A DNA stretch of 64,000 nucleotides from Bigelowiella natans CCMP2755 (GCA_000320545.1 ADNK01000542.1:28501-92500); one strand, 5' to 3'; shown: positions 49,346-61,181, counted from the first letter of the stretch. Numbers and translations are program-made. Notes: a model not told the origin generated them from the letters alone.

Positions 49346-50479
49346 GAAGAGTAACGATGGTGTGTGTTTGATGATGAAAATCATAGATATTATTCCTATT
49401 ATCGATGATGCACACAGATGTGCATCATCGTCATCATCATCATCATACTCATAATTACTATAAATTTTAGGCGAGATTGTACCTCTTAGTCAAGTCTTTG
49501 ATGAACTGGTAGTAGTAGGACAAAATCAGTAGTATTAGTAAAAGTAGTGCTAGTAATAGCAGGATTTCGCTTTGAAATATGTCTTATGATGACTTTCATC
49601 ACTCCGATGGCATGTATTGATTGTTATTGTATCTTGCATTATGTGCTTATTGAGAGTTGGGAGAATAGAGAATCGATTGCGTGCTTGGTAGTCAAAGTGA
49701 GATCATGATGATGTGTTTGTATGTTGTTATTGACGTGAAGGTGGTGAAGATGATGGTGATGGTAAAAATAATGATGATGATGATGATTTAGAACCAAACG
49801 TATTTGGAGGATACGGCTCCTTTTGCTCCAAGCAGGGTAGTAGGAAAAATATGCTGTTACTAGTCTCTTTCTTTCTTTCTTTCTTTCTTCGGTCTCTCGA
49901 TTCCTTTGTTTGTATCGATCATCTGCTGAAGAGAACCAACACACATCAGTCGCTACTCACTATGCTTCTCTCATTCTTTTTTTTCTTCTTCTTCTTCTTC
50001 TTCTTCTTCTTCTTCTTCCGTCCTTCTCTCCGATTGTTTGCTGCTTTTACATTACGACATAACCATCGTCATTATCATCATGATCATCATCATTCTTCTC
50101 ATCGTTATCATTCAGGGACCTTATTCGAGGGCGGAGAACCCACTCTTATGGCCTCCTTTACCGGATCTTCAGGATTCCTACGATGACTCTCCCGATGTCA
50201 GTCACGACGATGATGATGATGGTGGTGGTGGTGGTGGTAGCAATTGTAAAGGCAATGGGGGGGGAGGAGGAAAATCCTGATGTGTTGCGCTTCTTCTCCT
50301 TGGTGTTGTTCATTTTATTATTGTTATCATATGCAGTTGATGGAGTATTACGACCTTGATGAGGAAGAAGAAGATTTAGATGAGAATCCAGAGTATAGAC
50401 CCTTGAAGATTGCGAATGAAGGGCTTGAAGGTGCTGCTGCTGCTCTTATTTTGTCACCTTCGTTCTATATGTATATATG

Positions 50480-50526
<47 letters not shown>

Positions 50527-51211
50527 AGTATATTATGCTGCATCATCATCGTCTTCCATGTATTTCCTACTTGCAAATGGTGTTATTTAACTAAAGTTTC
50601 TTCTCTAAATTCTCCCCTCCCTCCCCCCTCCCCTCTCCCCCTTCTTCAGAAACGCCCAAGTACCCACAACCCGTTCCAAATGTAGAAGCTCTGGAGCCCT
50701 TAATTTATGACGTGCCAGTCGTCTCAAAGTGAGTGTGTGTGTGTGTGTGTGTGTGGTGGTATCACAAAGAAGAAGAATGAATGAATAAACAAAGAAGAAG
50801 AAGAAGAAGAAGAAGAAGAAGCCCGAAACATTGATAGAAAACATTAATTTTTGAAAAGAATGGCTGATAGTCTTGATGTCGTTTTATGATACTAACTGCT
50901 GCTGCTCCTGGCACTGCTGCAACTGACTATATAGGAAAGGCAGCCCAAACGCCGTAGACGACTGGGAGGTAGTAGTAGTAGTAGTAGTAGTAGTAGCTGC
51001 AGTTGTTGTAGTTGTGAAATTATGGAAGAATGTATTCACGTGACTGCATTGGAACAATAGCAGAATAACAATATCATCATCATCGTCATCATCATCATCA
51101 TCATCATAAATATAGGACTGGGACTCATGGCTTGAGAATAGCGACTTCCCATTGCAAGCTCCGTACAAGGAGATTGAAACCGAGGGAGAGAACGACGATG
51201 GGTACCTCTAG
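45272..51211 (+). CDS. PPR-repeat protein with long acidic region
   Basis: Start ATG 45272; the first residues are followed by a hydrophobic segment (AYVWLAVFLLIVNSALL), a signal peptide or anchor as for a plastid or ER-routed protein. Then Ser/Arg-rich sequence, and a run of small exons (46038-47670) that are almost pure Glu/Asp with Ser and Lys tails. Two to three pentatricopeptide repeats follow (48530-49070): EYNRVIQVWADPPHNNLRRC, MLEEGVRPDIVTYNELMILA, GRMDVTLDYYFKMLDAGIEP. PPR proteins bind organelle RNA. Later exons (about 49240-51211) are Pro/Asp-rich and end DWDSWLENSDFPLQ ... before TAG 51209-51211. About 17-18 exons; phases agree at the joins checked from 47820 to the stop. RNA target unknown. 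Confidence 0.8.
46490..47215. repeat. Microsatellite cluster in PPR-gene introns
   Basis: (CAG)n at 46490-46506, (GGA)n at 46540-46580, (TG)n at 46674-46735 and (TA)n at 47175-47210. Confidence 0.85.
47860..48125. repeat. (GTA)n, AAAACAAC minisatellite and (ATA)n
   Basis: (GTA)n beginning at a 5' splice site at about 47864; a run of about four AAAACAACA-type units at 47941-47977; (ATA)n at 48090-48120. All within one intron. Confidence 0.85.
48245..49455. repeat. Microsatellite cluster in PPR-gene introns
   Basis: (TAC)n at 48492-48526, (CAAT)n at 48709-48741, (TTG)n then (TG)n at 49086-49150, (ATC)n at 49184-49218, (GTA)n at 49314-49345 starting at a donor, (ATC)n at 49425-49446. Confidence 0.85.
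49860..51115. repeat. Microsatellite cluster in PPR-gene introns
   Basis: (TTTC)n at 49867-49890, (TTC)n at 49985-50020, (TA)n then (TG)n at 50477-50527, (GT)n at 50729-50756, (GAA)n at 50790-50820, (GTA)n at 50970-50997 starting at a donor, (ATC)n at 51074-51108. Confidence 0.85.
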
Positions 51212-51441
51212 TTTCCTGTCCAGAATAAACAACCCAACGAATCGCTTTTCAAAGCACGTGCTAAGCAAGTGTTTTAGTCATCAATGAAAATAATGCAGCT
51301 GCGACGACGCAAAAGTAGATCGTATCACCGTCGTCAGTCTGTTTAAGGTGAAAAATATGACGATGATATAATTGATCAATAAAGACCCAAATGATCAGCT
51401 AAGTTGTTCTGCGTGATGGGGGCAATGATGTGTTGTGGTTG

Positions 51442-51477
<36 letters not shown>

Positions 51478-52103
51478 GCGTTGTTGCATGGGGTGTACAG
51501 GGCGTAAATACATGTGGTGCGTGTGGTGTGTATGTTGACCAATTCGCATGTCATATAAGCACGCATTTCTTGAGCGTCATCAGCAGCTATAAGTAGCTCA
51601 ACTTCTAGCTATGCTTGCAAGCTTACATGTCATCATGTTTATTACTTGTGATCGCATCAAGGCAGCTACGCATTATATACTCATAATCAGATAGTTTGTG
51701 CTAGTGGCACTTTGTATCATCTAGACTGTGCATCTTCTAGCGTTGCAATGGTGTCACTGACAACCTGTTGATTAATGAGATGAGTGCTGATGAATCATAG
51801 CATGCGAAAAGCAGACGCGACGGAGCATGACTAGATATGTATCTACGCGACAGTGGTATCGTGAGCGAGAGCCCTGCTTGAGCGACGGCGTAGCTACATC
51901 GTATCCACTCTAACAGCGGCGGGCATTGAATCATGCATCAGCACAATGATGCAAGCAGCTGTGAGCACGCTATTATGCCTCCTTTAGTAGTCATGCATTG
52001 TTGCCTGTCTTTACTTAGATATACTGAGGTGAATAGTCATAATTGCAGTCGTACATGTTGTGAAATGTCACAAGGCCTCTATGAGATATTCGGATTCAGT
52101 ATC
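51212..52103. repeat. Palindrome-rich convergent intergenic island 9
   Basis: Between the PPR gene (+) and the giant low-complexity gene (-). (TA)n at 51443-51472, palindrome GCTTGCAAGC at 51613-51622, many AGCTA, CATG and TGCATG words to about 52060. No exon supported. Confidence 0.6.
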
Positions 52104-52888
52104 CTATTGGTTGTTGCTTCTTGCATTCGATCGTCGGGTCAGCGTGCTCGGAACAAGTTTTCGCAGTCTCTCGATAGAGTCAAACTGACGCCGAATCAAA
52201 CTCTGATCTTTCTCCAACTTTTCCTTCAATCTTAATCTTATCATATCAATTGACGAGTCATCGAAGCTCTCCCCGCCACCAGCTATTCCATCATCATTAG
52301 CAGAAGTAGCAGCAGCAGCAGCCGAGCGAGTATCCAATAGGGATAAGAGGGATTCTCGAGTTTGATCCATTTGTGATGACTGCTGTGCGATTATCTGTCG
52401 CGCCCTGTCCAGCGAGCCAAGCACTTTATGCATTTCTAGTTGATGTTTCTCATTCACTACTTCTCCTCTAACGCGCGCGGCGTTATCTTTCTCCCTAGCC
52501 AACAGCGACATTTCCCTATTTTCCGAGGCCAGTCGTTCCAGCTTCATATTTGCGTCACGTAGTTGATGACGTGAGTGGGAGAGGCGCGATTGAATATGAT
52601 GCAGATGTGAGATGAGGTGAGTGTGGCTCTTTTCCTGCTCCTCCTGAAGTTGATTCAGCTCTTTCTTGTTCGATGCAAGGCGGAGACGAAGCTGCGACAT
52701 AGCCTGCAGTAGTTGTGTAGATAACAGATAATGGAGGTATTCATTAGCAACGAAGTAGGAAGTAAGGAGGAACAGAAATTGGCCAAGATCATCATCATCC
52801 TCCTGCTGCTGCTGCTGCTGCTATGTGATGGTTGGAGGTGTTATCATCATCATCGTCGTCATCATTGTCGTTGTTTTCAGCACCACCA

Positions 52889-52919
<31 letters not shown>

Positions 52920-54154
52920 TTTAGTTATCACCTGGTGCTCTCTAATTAGCTTCTTGGAAGCTGCTGCTGCCATTTCTTTCGCATGTCTCAATTTCGTCGT
53001 CAAAAGAGCAATCCTAGCAGCTGCTGCTGAAGTCCCCGCACCACCCTAGAAGTTTGAACAAAAGAGAAGAAGATCAAAGACAGTGCTCCAATGGGGGGGG
53101 ATTCTCATAACCGATGATTACGTTTTAGTTCGTTAGTTGTTACCTCCTCCTGCTGCTGCTGATGGTGGTGGTAGTGAGTTTCCTTCTCTTTAAGCTTTGC
53201 AGAGAGTATTTCCAGAGCCAGTGACTTGTTTGCGAGTTGGTGCTGTGCATGCTTGAGCCCTTCATGTGCTGTTTGTAGCGCTGAGGAAGCAAAACGATAC
53301 AACTTGTCCCGTTGAGACTGATAGGGGGGGGAAGGGGTGGGGGATTGCGATGAATTATTGAAAATATGTGTTAGTAGTAGTACAAGCAGAGGGTGATGCT
53401 GGGCGTCGTAATAATAAGAGAATAATAAGAATAATGATATGTTTTGATTGCTGGCGACATCGTTCGTTGTCATCGTCATGTAGTCCTTCTCTTTCTTCTC
53501 ACCAATTACCTTCCACTTCTGAGCTTGGTCTCGAAGCGTATGTGCGAGCGTGTAAGATGAGCTTAGATTTTGCTTCAACCTGGAGATTTGGCCTTCATAA
53601 TCTTGGTTGAGGTGCGTGAAGGCTTGCAGCAATTTCTGAGAGCAAGTAGCAAGAAGAAGACACATCAAGGTTTGCACTACTACTGTTGTTGTTGAATGCG
53701 GCGTAGTCCTATTTCGTATAAGGTCTCTCTGTTCTTTGTGTTGTGTGGAAAAGTAAGGGGAGGAGGAGGAGGGGGGGGGGGGGGGGAGGAAGGCAGAGGA
53801 GTTGTCACACGACGTTTCTTTGTTTGGAATAGTCTTGGCGTAGGTTATGGAGCATGTATTTGGCTTGCATGAGTGTTGATTCAGCAGTTGAAAGAGCTGC
53901 CCCTCCCCTTCCTTCTCCTCCATTGCGTTGATGCTCCTCCCCCTGATGACGGAAAAAGCATGATGAGGTGCTCCATGATGAATTAGCAAGCAGCCTCTTA
54001 AAATTATTTTCGAAATATACGTCTGATTTCTATTGCCCTGCTGCTGCTGCTGCTGCTACTGCTACTGCTACTACATTTCCACTGACGAAAATTGGTGAAG
54101 GCATATGCATCTTATTTCTATCATGTCTCTCTCGTACACGCACGTACACACACA

Positions 54155-54208
<54 letters not shown>

Positions 54209-54307
54209 TTGTAAAATGTGGGCTGTTCTTCAACATACGACGATTCTATTGAGTAGCAACCGACCTTATGATGAATGATATCCGTTTGGTTCTCCCTGCG
54301 TTGTTGT

Positions 54308-54340
<33 letters not shown>

Positions 54341-55993
54341 GTACGCTTATGGAGCGGCTGTTGTTGTTTCAATCTGGGGAGCAGCTTGATCGATACAGCA
54401 TCATCAGGAGAACTGCTACCAGCGGTTGAAGATCGTCCTTCAACCTTTTGCATTATTCTTGCGACACTACTATGCCCCCCCCCTTCGTTCAGGGTAGCTC
54501 TTACAACTGAGATTGGATGATTATGATGAGCTGTAGCAATCAAAGTAGTAGCTGGCGACAGCTTCTCCTTATTCTGCGGATGATGATGCTCCTCCGTAAT
54601 AACGACAGTCCTTCCCTTTCTGTTTGGACGTTCTTCCTGCTTTTGCAGTGTAGTTGTAGTAGTAGTAGAAGCAGCAGCAGTGGCAGGTGCTCTTTGTGTC
54701 AAGCTTGCACGTTTTGCTGTCATCGTTGTCATTGATTTCCTTCCTTCACTGCTGTTCAGATCTTCAAGGTAATGCATCAACAAATCTGCCGTGGTGCTGC
54801 TACGCTCGTAATCATGGTGAGTACCCAATCTGTGAGGGGTAGTAGCCCTTGTGCTTGTGTTTGGTGAAAGTAATGATGATGACGACGATATAATAGTTGG
54901 CGATTTATCATCCGAATTTACAACATGATGATCATTATTATTATGACGACGATGGTCTTCTCCTCCTCTTCCTCCTCCTCCTCCTACAACATGAAACTGC
55001 CTTTGTTGCTCTTTCATTTGGCCTTGAATATCGGCCCACCATCTCTCCACATCCCAATGACCATCATCATCGCGGTGCAACTTCTCCTTGTCCTCCTCTC
55101 TTTCCTCCTTCTCAGCTTCCTGCAGTAGTGAGAGTGTGGTAAAAATTTCTTTGGCATCATCGGCCAACGCCTGGCTATACCCTTCATCAGCAACCAGGTG
55201 GTGCTGATTGTAAGCAGCATTCAATTCAAGAAAAGAAGCTGACGTTTCGCCGGTTAGATTTCCTTTTGATGCCTCCATAGCGCTACTGTTTGTCTTACTA
55301 TGAAGATGTTGTTGACCAGTGCTATTAACGCTTCCACGTGATTCCTTCACATTATTATCAATCCCTTCTTCTCTCCCCCCCCCTTTCGTGTTCTGGCTGG
55401 TTCTACTTATATTCGCAACAACAGCTGCGGTAGTAGCAGCTGATGATGACAATGAAGAAGATGAGGAAGAAGAAGAGTAGTTATTGTTGGAAAAGGAGGA
55501 GAAATGATTAGGTCGTTTCTTCAGTGAATGCTGCAGCTGTTCGTGGAGAATCTGGGATATCTTTCTTCTCCTGTCCTCCAACTCACTCTGCTCTTGATTT
55601 CGCTGCTTGCTAAGGTTCTCCTCGTCATTACTACCCTCCTTCTCAATATTATCATCCTGACGATGGAGGGATTTAAACCTAAGTTCTGCATCTACAACTT
55701 GATGCTTGGCGTGTTGTGCTCTTTCTTCCTCCTCTCGCCTCTTTTCAGCAAAATCAGCTATTAATTCAGCGCTCACCATCTCGCCCATATGACCGGGGGG
55801 GGAGGGGGAGGAGGATGATGAGGATGATGAGAAGCGGTGATGAGAATGATGCGGTCTATGTGTTGCTTCATCGTTTTCGTTGAAGTGGTCATCATTATCA
55901 TCATCATCATCATCATCAAGTATCTGCCCGTTGGAGTTGCGTAGCTTGGCCTTTGTTCCAGGAATCTTGACCATGTGCTTTTTTGGAGAAGAA

Positions 55994-56026
<33 letters not shown>

Positions 56027-57636
56027 ATAGATGAAGACGAGTCATCATCATCATTGCTTGTGCTTCGATTGCTTTGTTCTTTTTGTTGTTGTTCTTCGTC
56101 TTGAATGCTACTGGTACTGGTCTCTCTTGATTCTTCTGTTCCTTGATCATCACCATCATTTTCTGTATCCATTTCTTCCTCTCCTCCTCCTCCTCCTCCT
56201 CTTTGCCTTTCGTTGTGGTGGCTCTTGGTGTTCTTCTTCTTATTATTATTGTTATTGTCCACCTCCTCCTCTTCCTTTCCTTCCTCTTCATCTTCTCCCC
56301 CCTCTTGACCATCTTCCTGGTTCTCGTCTTGATCTTTACTGCTATTCGTTGTGTGAGTATGGTGCATATCCTTGATTCTACTATTGGTGGTAGTGGTGGT
56401 GGTAGCAGTAGTATTCTTGGAATTGTTTTCAACTCCTTCCTCCCTGTTATCGTCATCATCATCATCATCATCATCATCGATTAAGTTTCTGTTTCTTTCG
56501 CGCTGATGATGAGAGCCATTGCTAGACGGTTGGTGATGATGAGTGAGATGGGTAGAAGAGCTCCGGATTGCGGTTGGACCTCCTCCTAAAGCAAACAGAC
56601 ACAACAACAACGACAACAACAGCATTAGGGTGATTGTCAAGGGAATGAAATAATTTTAATATCATTGCTGCTGCTCTTAATATCATCATCATATCACCCA
56701 CTCTCATCACTTTTGAGTTGTTGTTGTTGCTGCTACTATTCGTTGATCTGGTATTCGTTCGTTAGCTGCTGCTAAGGATTTATTTGTTTGTTTGATGATG
56801 CTAGTGTAGTGGTGTGTGTGCTGCTTTGACCTTGGTTCTTCTCAGCCTTCTCCCCATTATCTTCATTACTAATATCATTGCTGCTTTCTTCGTCAATTCC
56901 GTTGGTATGATTGGTGCCCTCCTCCTCCTCCTCCTCCTCTTCCTCATCATCATCTTCTCTTTTACCATCATCTTGAGCCTGGAGGTGCTCCTTCTTTCTC
57001 TCCTTTGCTTTTTCCTTCTCATTCAGTTGCAGCGTCGATCCCTCCCCATCGTTATCTTCGTCAGCAGCACGGCTACCGCTTACTTTGCTACCTCTGGGAT
57101 CTCCCCCTCGGTGTAGCGAAGGAGAAGAAGAAGAAGAAGATGATGATGATGTAGGAGCTGGTAGAGCTGACTTGGCATAGTTACCTTGTTCTTCTTCATC
57201 TTGATCTTCATCTTCGTTTTCTTCCTTCTCGGCTGCAGCTGCTTTGAGTGTCCCCCTCCTCCTCCTCTTACTATTGCTACTGCTGCTGGTACTACTACTA
57301 CTTTTAGTACTCCTCACAAGTTTATCACTGGCATCCTCTTCCTTACCTTCCTTATTCCCTTGTTGTACTTGTCGATGTGGTCGTTGTCTCAATTGCTGCT
57401 TATTGTGTCGGCTGTGAGCTCTTGTGCTTGTTGGCATGTCATTCTCTTCTTCATCAGGAACTTCATGGGTATCATCACCATCTTCTTTGCTCATTTCCTC
57501 ATGATTGTCATCATCTCCTTCAGCACTGCCGCTTTCACTCTTTTTACTACTATGATGCGGCTGTGAATGATGATGACGCAGAAGTTGCTGCTGCTGCTGC
57601 CTTACCATCAATGGTAATTGCCTAGAGAGGAAAGAC

Positions 57637-57686
<50 letters not shown>

Positions 57687-59482
57687 AATCGAAGCAGAGC
57701 TTCTTGATTCCATGAATGCATGTTTAGTTGTAACCTTGCACGACGGTAGTTAAATAAATAATGTATATAATTACAACAGAGCAGTGAGTTGCGAGCCTCT
57801 CTCTCTTTTTCTCATGCCCCTCTTTTCTTCTCCCCTCCTCCCTCCCTCCCCCCCTCCTCATCATTAATACCCAGCCGCTGCTGCTTCTGCTGGAACTGGG
57901 AGGACAATATGAGTGTCCAGCACGTGGGGATGCAACGAGGATATGGGAGGAGCATGATCAACATCCATCATTTGAGGAGGAGGAGGAGAAGGTGGTAATA
58001 ATAATCGGTGGATTGGCACTGCAGCAGGGGGGGTAGGTGTAACAGATGCATGGAGAGGCGTTGGGAGAGGAGGATGAGGAAGAGGCAGCGCCACAGGCGG
58101 TGTATGTTCTTCCACGTGCTCCTCCTCTTTAACCAACGTAGTAGGAGGTAGAAGTTTTGGGTGAATAAAGGTTGCAAGGAGCGAGTTGCGCACTGATGCG
58201 ATACGTTGATCGAGCAGGTTGGAGAACTAATGACAACCATAATAGCATTTATGAGACACACAGGAAGTGGTGGTGGTGGTGGTGGTGGTGGTGGTGGTCA
58301 CAGTAATAACACCCATGATAATATCACAGTTGGAGGAGGAGGAGGAGGAGGAGGAGGAATACAGCAGCAGCAGCATGTTTCCGAAACGAACACAGGTAGT
58401 GGAAGATAGATAGATATGACCTTGTGCAAAATGAGGGTTTTCTCCTTAATCTCAAGTATCTCTTTGGTCGCATCTTCAATTGCATCTTCGATTTGATGGG
58501 CCTTTTCCTCTGCTGCCTCTCGCGCACTTTCCCTCTCAGAAGCAGTATCTTCTTTGCTTTTGGCTAGCAGCTTCTTCGCATTTTCTGCAGCTGCTCGAGC
58601 TTCTCTGAAAGAACAAGAGAGAGAGAGAGAGAGAGTGAAGATCAATTCGTGTTATGAGCTGTCCAGATATTAAAACCAATCTTTCTTAGACGATTCTCTC
58701 ATTTTCTAACAATGTAACAAAACATTATTGAGAGCACAACATACTTCGCCGCTCCATCGTTTTGCTTTGTCAACTTAGCGAGGTTATGAAGCTTCTCTGA
58801 TAGCAACTTAGCATCATCTTTTGCTCTTTGTTTTTGATGTAAGGCTGCTTTGATGAGATCAGGTGGACTTGTGAGGTCCGGCAGTGGCGTTACATGAATA
58901 GGATTTTCCTGATAAAAGAGAACAAAATACATGGAAGACACGTAAATGTCCCATGAAATGGTCATGTTACAAATATTTGCTGAGGAGCAACACGAAAGTT
59001 GAACATTTCCGGTTGAATCGCACCCAAGCAGCTACTATACTGGATAGACACTTATCATCATCATCATCATCATCATCCTCATAACAAGTGAATCTTGAGA
59101 TAACAGGAAAGAGAACAGACCCTATTGAGTACTCCGAGAGACTTTACTGCATCCATAGCACCAGAAAGAATTGCTTTTGCATTAGGGTCGATGGGGAGGC
59201 TTTTATCCGATGAAGACATTTCACGGGATACTGAGTATACGATTGAGAAAGAATTATTTTATAGATAGAATACGTGCTCATCAGATTCCATGCCCTGCCC
59301 AATTAATTACCAGTCCTTTGTAGCGCATTAAGCTGTTCATCCATTTGACCGATATGCATACTTAAATCATCACCAAGCGAGTACTTGGCACGCAAAGGAA
59401 CCATTTGCCGAGATGCTGCAACTTGAACCCCCATAGAAACAGGGATGGTCAAGAAAAGCACGGTAATCATCTGTGTCATCAT
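52104..59482 (-). CDS. Giant ER-targeted, low-complexity coiled-coil protein
   Basis: I join three apparent genes into one of about 1,750 residues because every checked splice phase fits. Start MMTQMITVLFLTIPVSMGVQ (59482) is a signal peptide. Next come coiled-coil exons (about 58740-58910 and 58430-58600, e.g. EAREAAEE-type heptads), a Pro-rich exon (57871-58230), Gln/His-rich and acidic Ser-rich stretches (56831-57621), and a ~780-residue exon ending at about 54264 (poly-Asp, poly-Ser, His-rich; a more normal island holds SAELIADFAEKRREEEERAQ). C-terminal exons (53930 to 52104) are again coiled coil: LNQDYEGQISRLKQNLSSSY, LRLRLASNKKELNQLQEEQE. The joins at introns 57622-57870 and 56586-56830 are key. 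Function unknown; a secreted or plastid-routed structural, mineral- or wall-associated role is possible but unproven. Confidence 0.65.
53755..53800. repeat. (GGA)n followed by a long G run
   Basis: AGGAGGAGG then about 17 consecutive G, in an intron of the minus-strand gene (poly-C on the sense strand before the next acceptor). Confidence 0.85.
54140..54206. repeat. (CA)n and (GA)n microsatellites
   Basis: Adjacent runs in a minus-strand intron, reading (CT)n then (GT)n on the sense strand. The Ser-Leu and Cys-Val frames they create are not coding. Confidence 0.9.
57622..57870 (-). other. Intron with (CT)n polypyrimidine tract
   Basis: Donor after ...GCGGCTGG, acceptor CTCTCTAG before GCAATTACC; sense-strand (CT)n occupies + positions 57636-57684, within 15 bases of the acceptor. 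Phase 2 joins cleanly to give Gly-Gln-Leu-Pro-Leu. Confidence 0.75.
58262..58360. repeat. (GGT)n and (GGA)n microsatellites
   Basis: Two trinucleotide runs in a minus-strand intron; (CCA)n and (TCC)n on the sense strand. Confidence 0.85.
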
Positions 59483-59875
59483 GGCCTTGGAAACTTAGAC
59501 TAGCTGACTTTTATGCAGCAAGGGAACATCCAAATTTTCATGTTTTAAGATCCCTCAATCCTCAAACACATTCTGCTGTGGTCACTAAAAAGGTCCCCTC
59601 CCTCTCTTCCGATCGATCGAGAGGGGGCACGATTTAAGTTTGAATTCAGAGAGTTCAATCGCCTCAACAGCCGAAAAGATAAATATTAATATTTGTCTGT
59701 TATTTCTTCTATTTCTGCCAATCTTTGTCGCAGGGTATACAATGCCACTGCTTTCAGGTTTGAAAATATATCGAAAAATTAAAAAATAAAATAAAATATC
59801 GGACCTCTTGGTTGTCGCAGATCACAAATAGCATGGAATTGACAGAAGGACATTACCCGAACGTCTACGCCATCG
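59483..59875. other. Divergent intergenic region
   Basis: Between the giant gene (-) and the last gene (+). A/T-rich near 59770-59800. No exon supported; a short frame from ATG 59833 ends quickly. Confidence 0.4.
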
Positions 59876-60021
59876 ATGGCACGGACCCGAAGAGCCACCG
59901 GAATAGCTAAGCAACGGCGGCCTTTCCTCCATTGGTTAGTATTTCTCTGCCCTCATTCGTACAAATCTTCTGTTTCTGTTCGTCATATTTCCCAGTTTGA
60001 CTTCTTCATTAATGCTCTGCA

Positions 60022-60062
<41 letters not shown>

Positions 60063-60899
60063 AGCGCAGCAGCATTTTGATTCCGCTTTATGAACTAGTA
60101 TTTGTAATTCACCTTTCTCATAAATCCTTTCCCATCCTCCTTTTATTCGAAGGAATTTTGCCTTTCCCGTTAAGTATTCATTCTGAGTAATATAGTGTTC
60201 GTCGTGTGTTTTATCCGTAGATGAGCGGTGTTCTGATCATTACCACTGTCCTCTCGCTGCTAATCACTGAAATCCCAACTGTCCATGGTGGAGTTGGATG
60301 GGAGATGGACGGGATACCGAGCTCTGAGGGGGAGGAGGAGGGGAGAGGATGCCCAGTTTCTACTACTGTGGGCGCCGACGAGGAAGATCATGTAGCTCTA
60401 CTACTACACTTATTATTGATGAAACCACCAACACGATGAAGCAGTAACACTGTTGTTGAAGGAGTAGTCTCTTGGATCTGTGTATTTATTGTCATTGCAT
60501 TTGGAATGTTAGTAGATAAGCCGTCATTTTCTTCTTAGCATGTCGTAGTCATTCCTTTCAACACATTGTATCTGCTATCAGGGGAAAATAATGCTTTTGG
60601 ACGATCCTTTAACGTATGCATTAACTATAGTTGATATGTGTTATATTAATGGGAAGAATTCTTAAACAATTATACTATGATAACGTTTCTATCGTTAAGA
60701 GTGAGGCATCGAGTAATCTGCTTGCAAAAAACAACTTCAGCAGCTGTACTATTATGCAGATTTGAGTTTGGAGAGAATACGCTCCTTTGTGACGACGAAC
60801 ATATCGAAGAAGAACAAGTAAGTTGAAGGCGTCTCTCGATGTTGCGGTCGCAAACTAATATAGTAGGTTTTAGTGTGGTTGGTTCATTCGTTGACTGAT

Positions 60900-60939
<40 letters not shown>

Positions 60940-61007
60940 TCTCTTATCTGTCTGCTAGGGTATTCCAGCTCCAAGGATATCAATTTCAAACTATCACGGA
61001 AAGGTGT

Positions 61008-61041
<34 letters not shown>

Positions 61042-61144
61042 TAGGATGATCATGGAGAGGAGGAGGAGGAGGAGGAGGGTGGCGAATTATTACGAATTGA
61101 AAACAACTGGGAAATGAAGTTGATTGTACGCTGCTACACTACAC

Positions 61145-61181
<37 letters not shown>

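Noticed and set aside
54030-54250. Frames with poly Ser-Leu and Cys-Val at the end of the 839-residue frame
   Set aside because: Produced by (GA)n and (CA)n microsatellites downstream of a good donor (AAG/GTCG) at about 54263.
56586-56640. Apparent signal peptide MTITLMLLLSLLLCLFALGG opening a long minus-strand frame
   Set aside because: It coincides with a strong acceptor (TTTGCTTTAG) and a TTG-rich pyrimidine tract; the upstream frame joins here in phase through a donor at 56830, so the hydrophobic run is most likely intron.
57622-57713. Start of a separate gene reading Met-Glu-Ser then poly-(Ser-Leu)
   Set aside because: The poly-Ser-Leu stretch is the (CT)n polypyrimidine tract of an intron ending at 57622.
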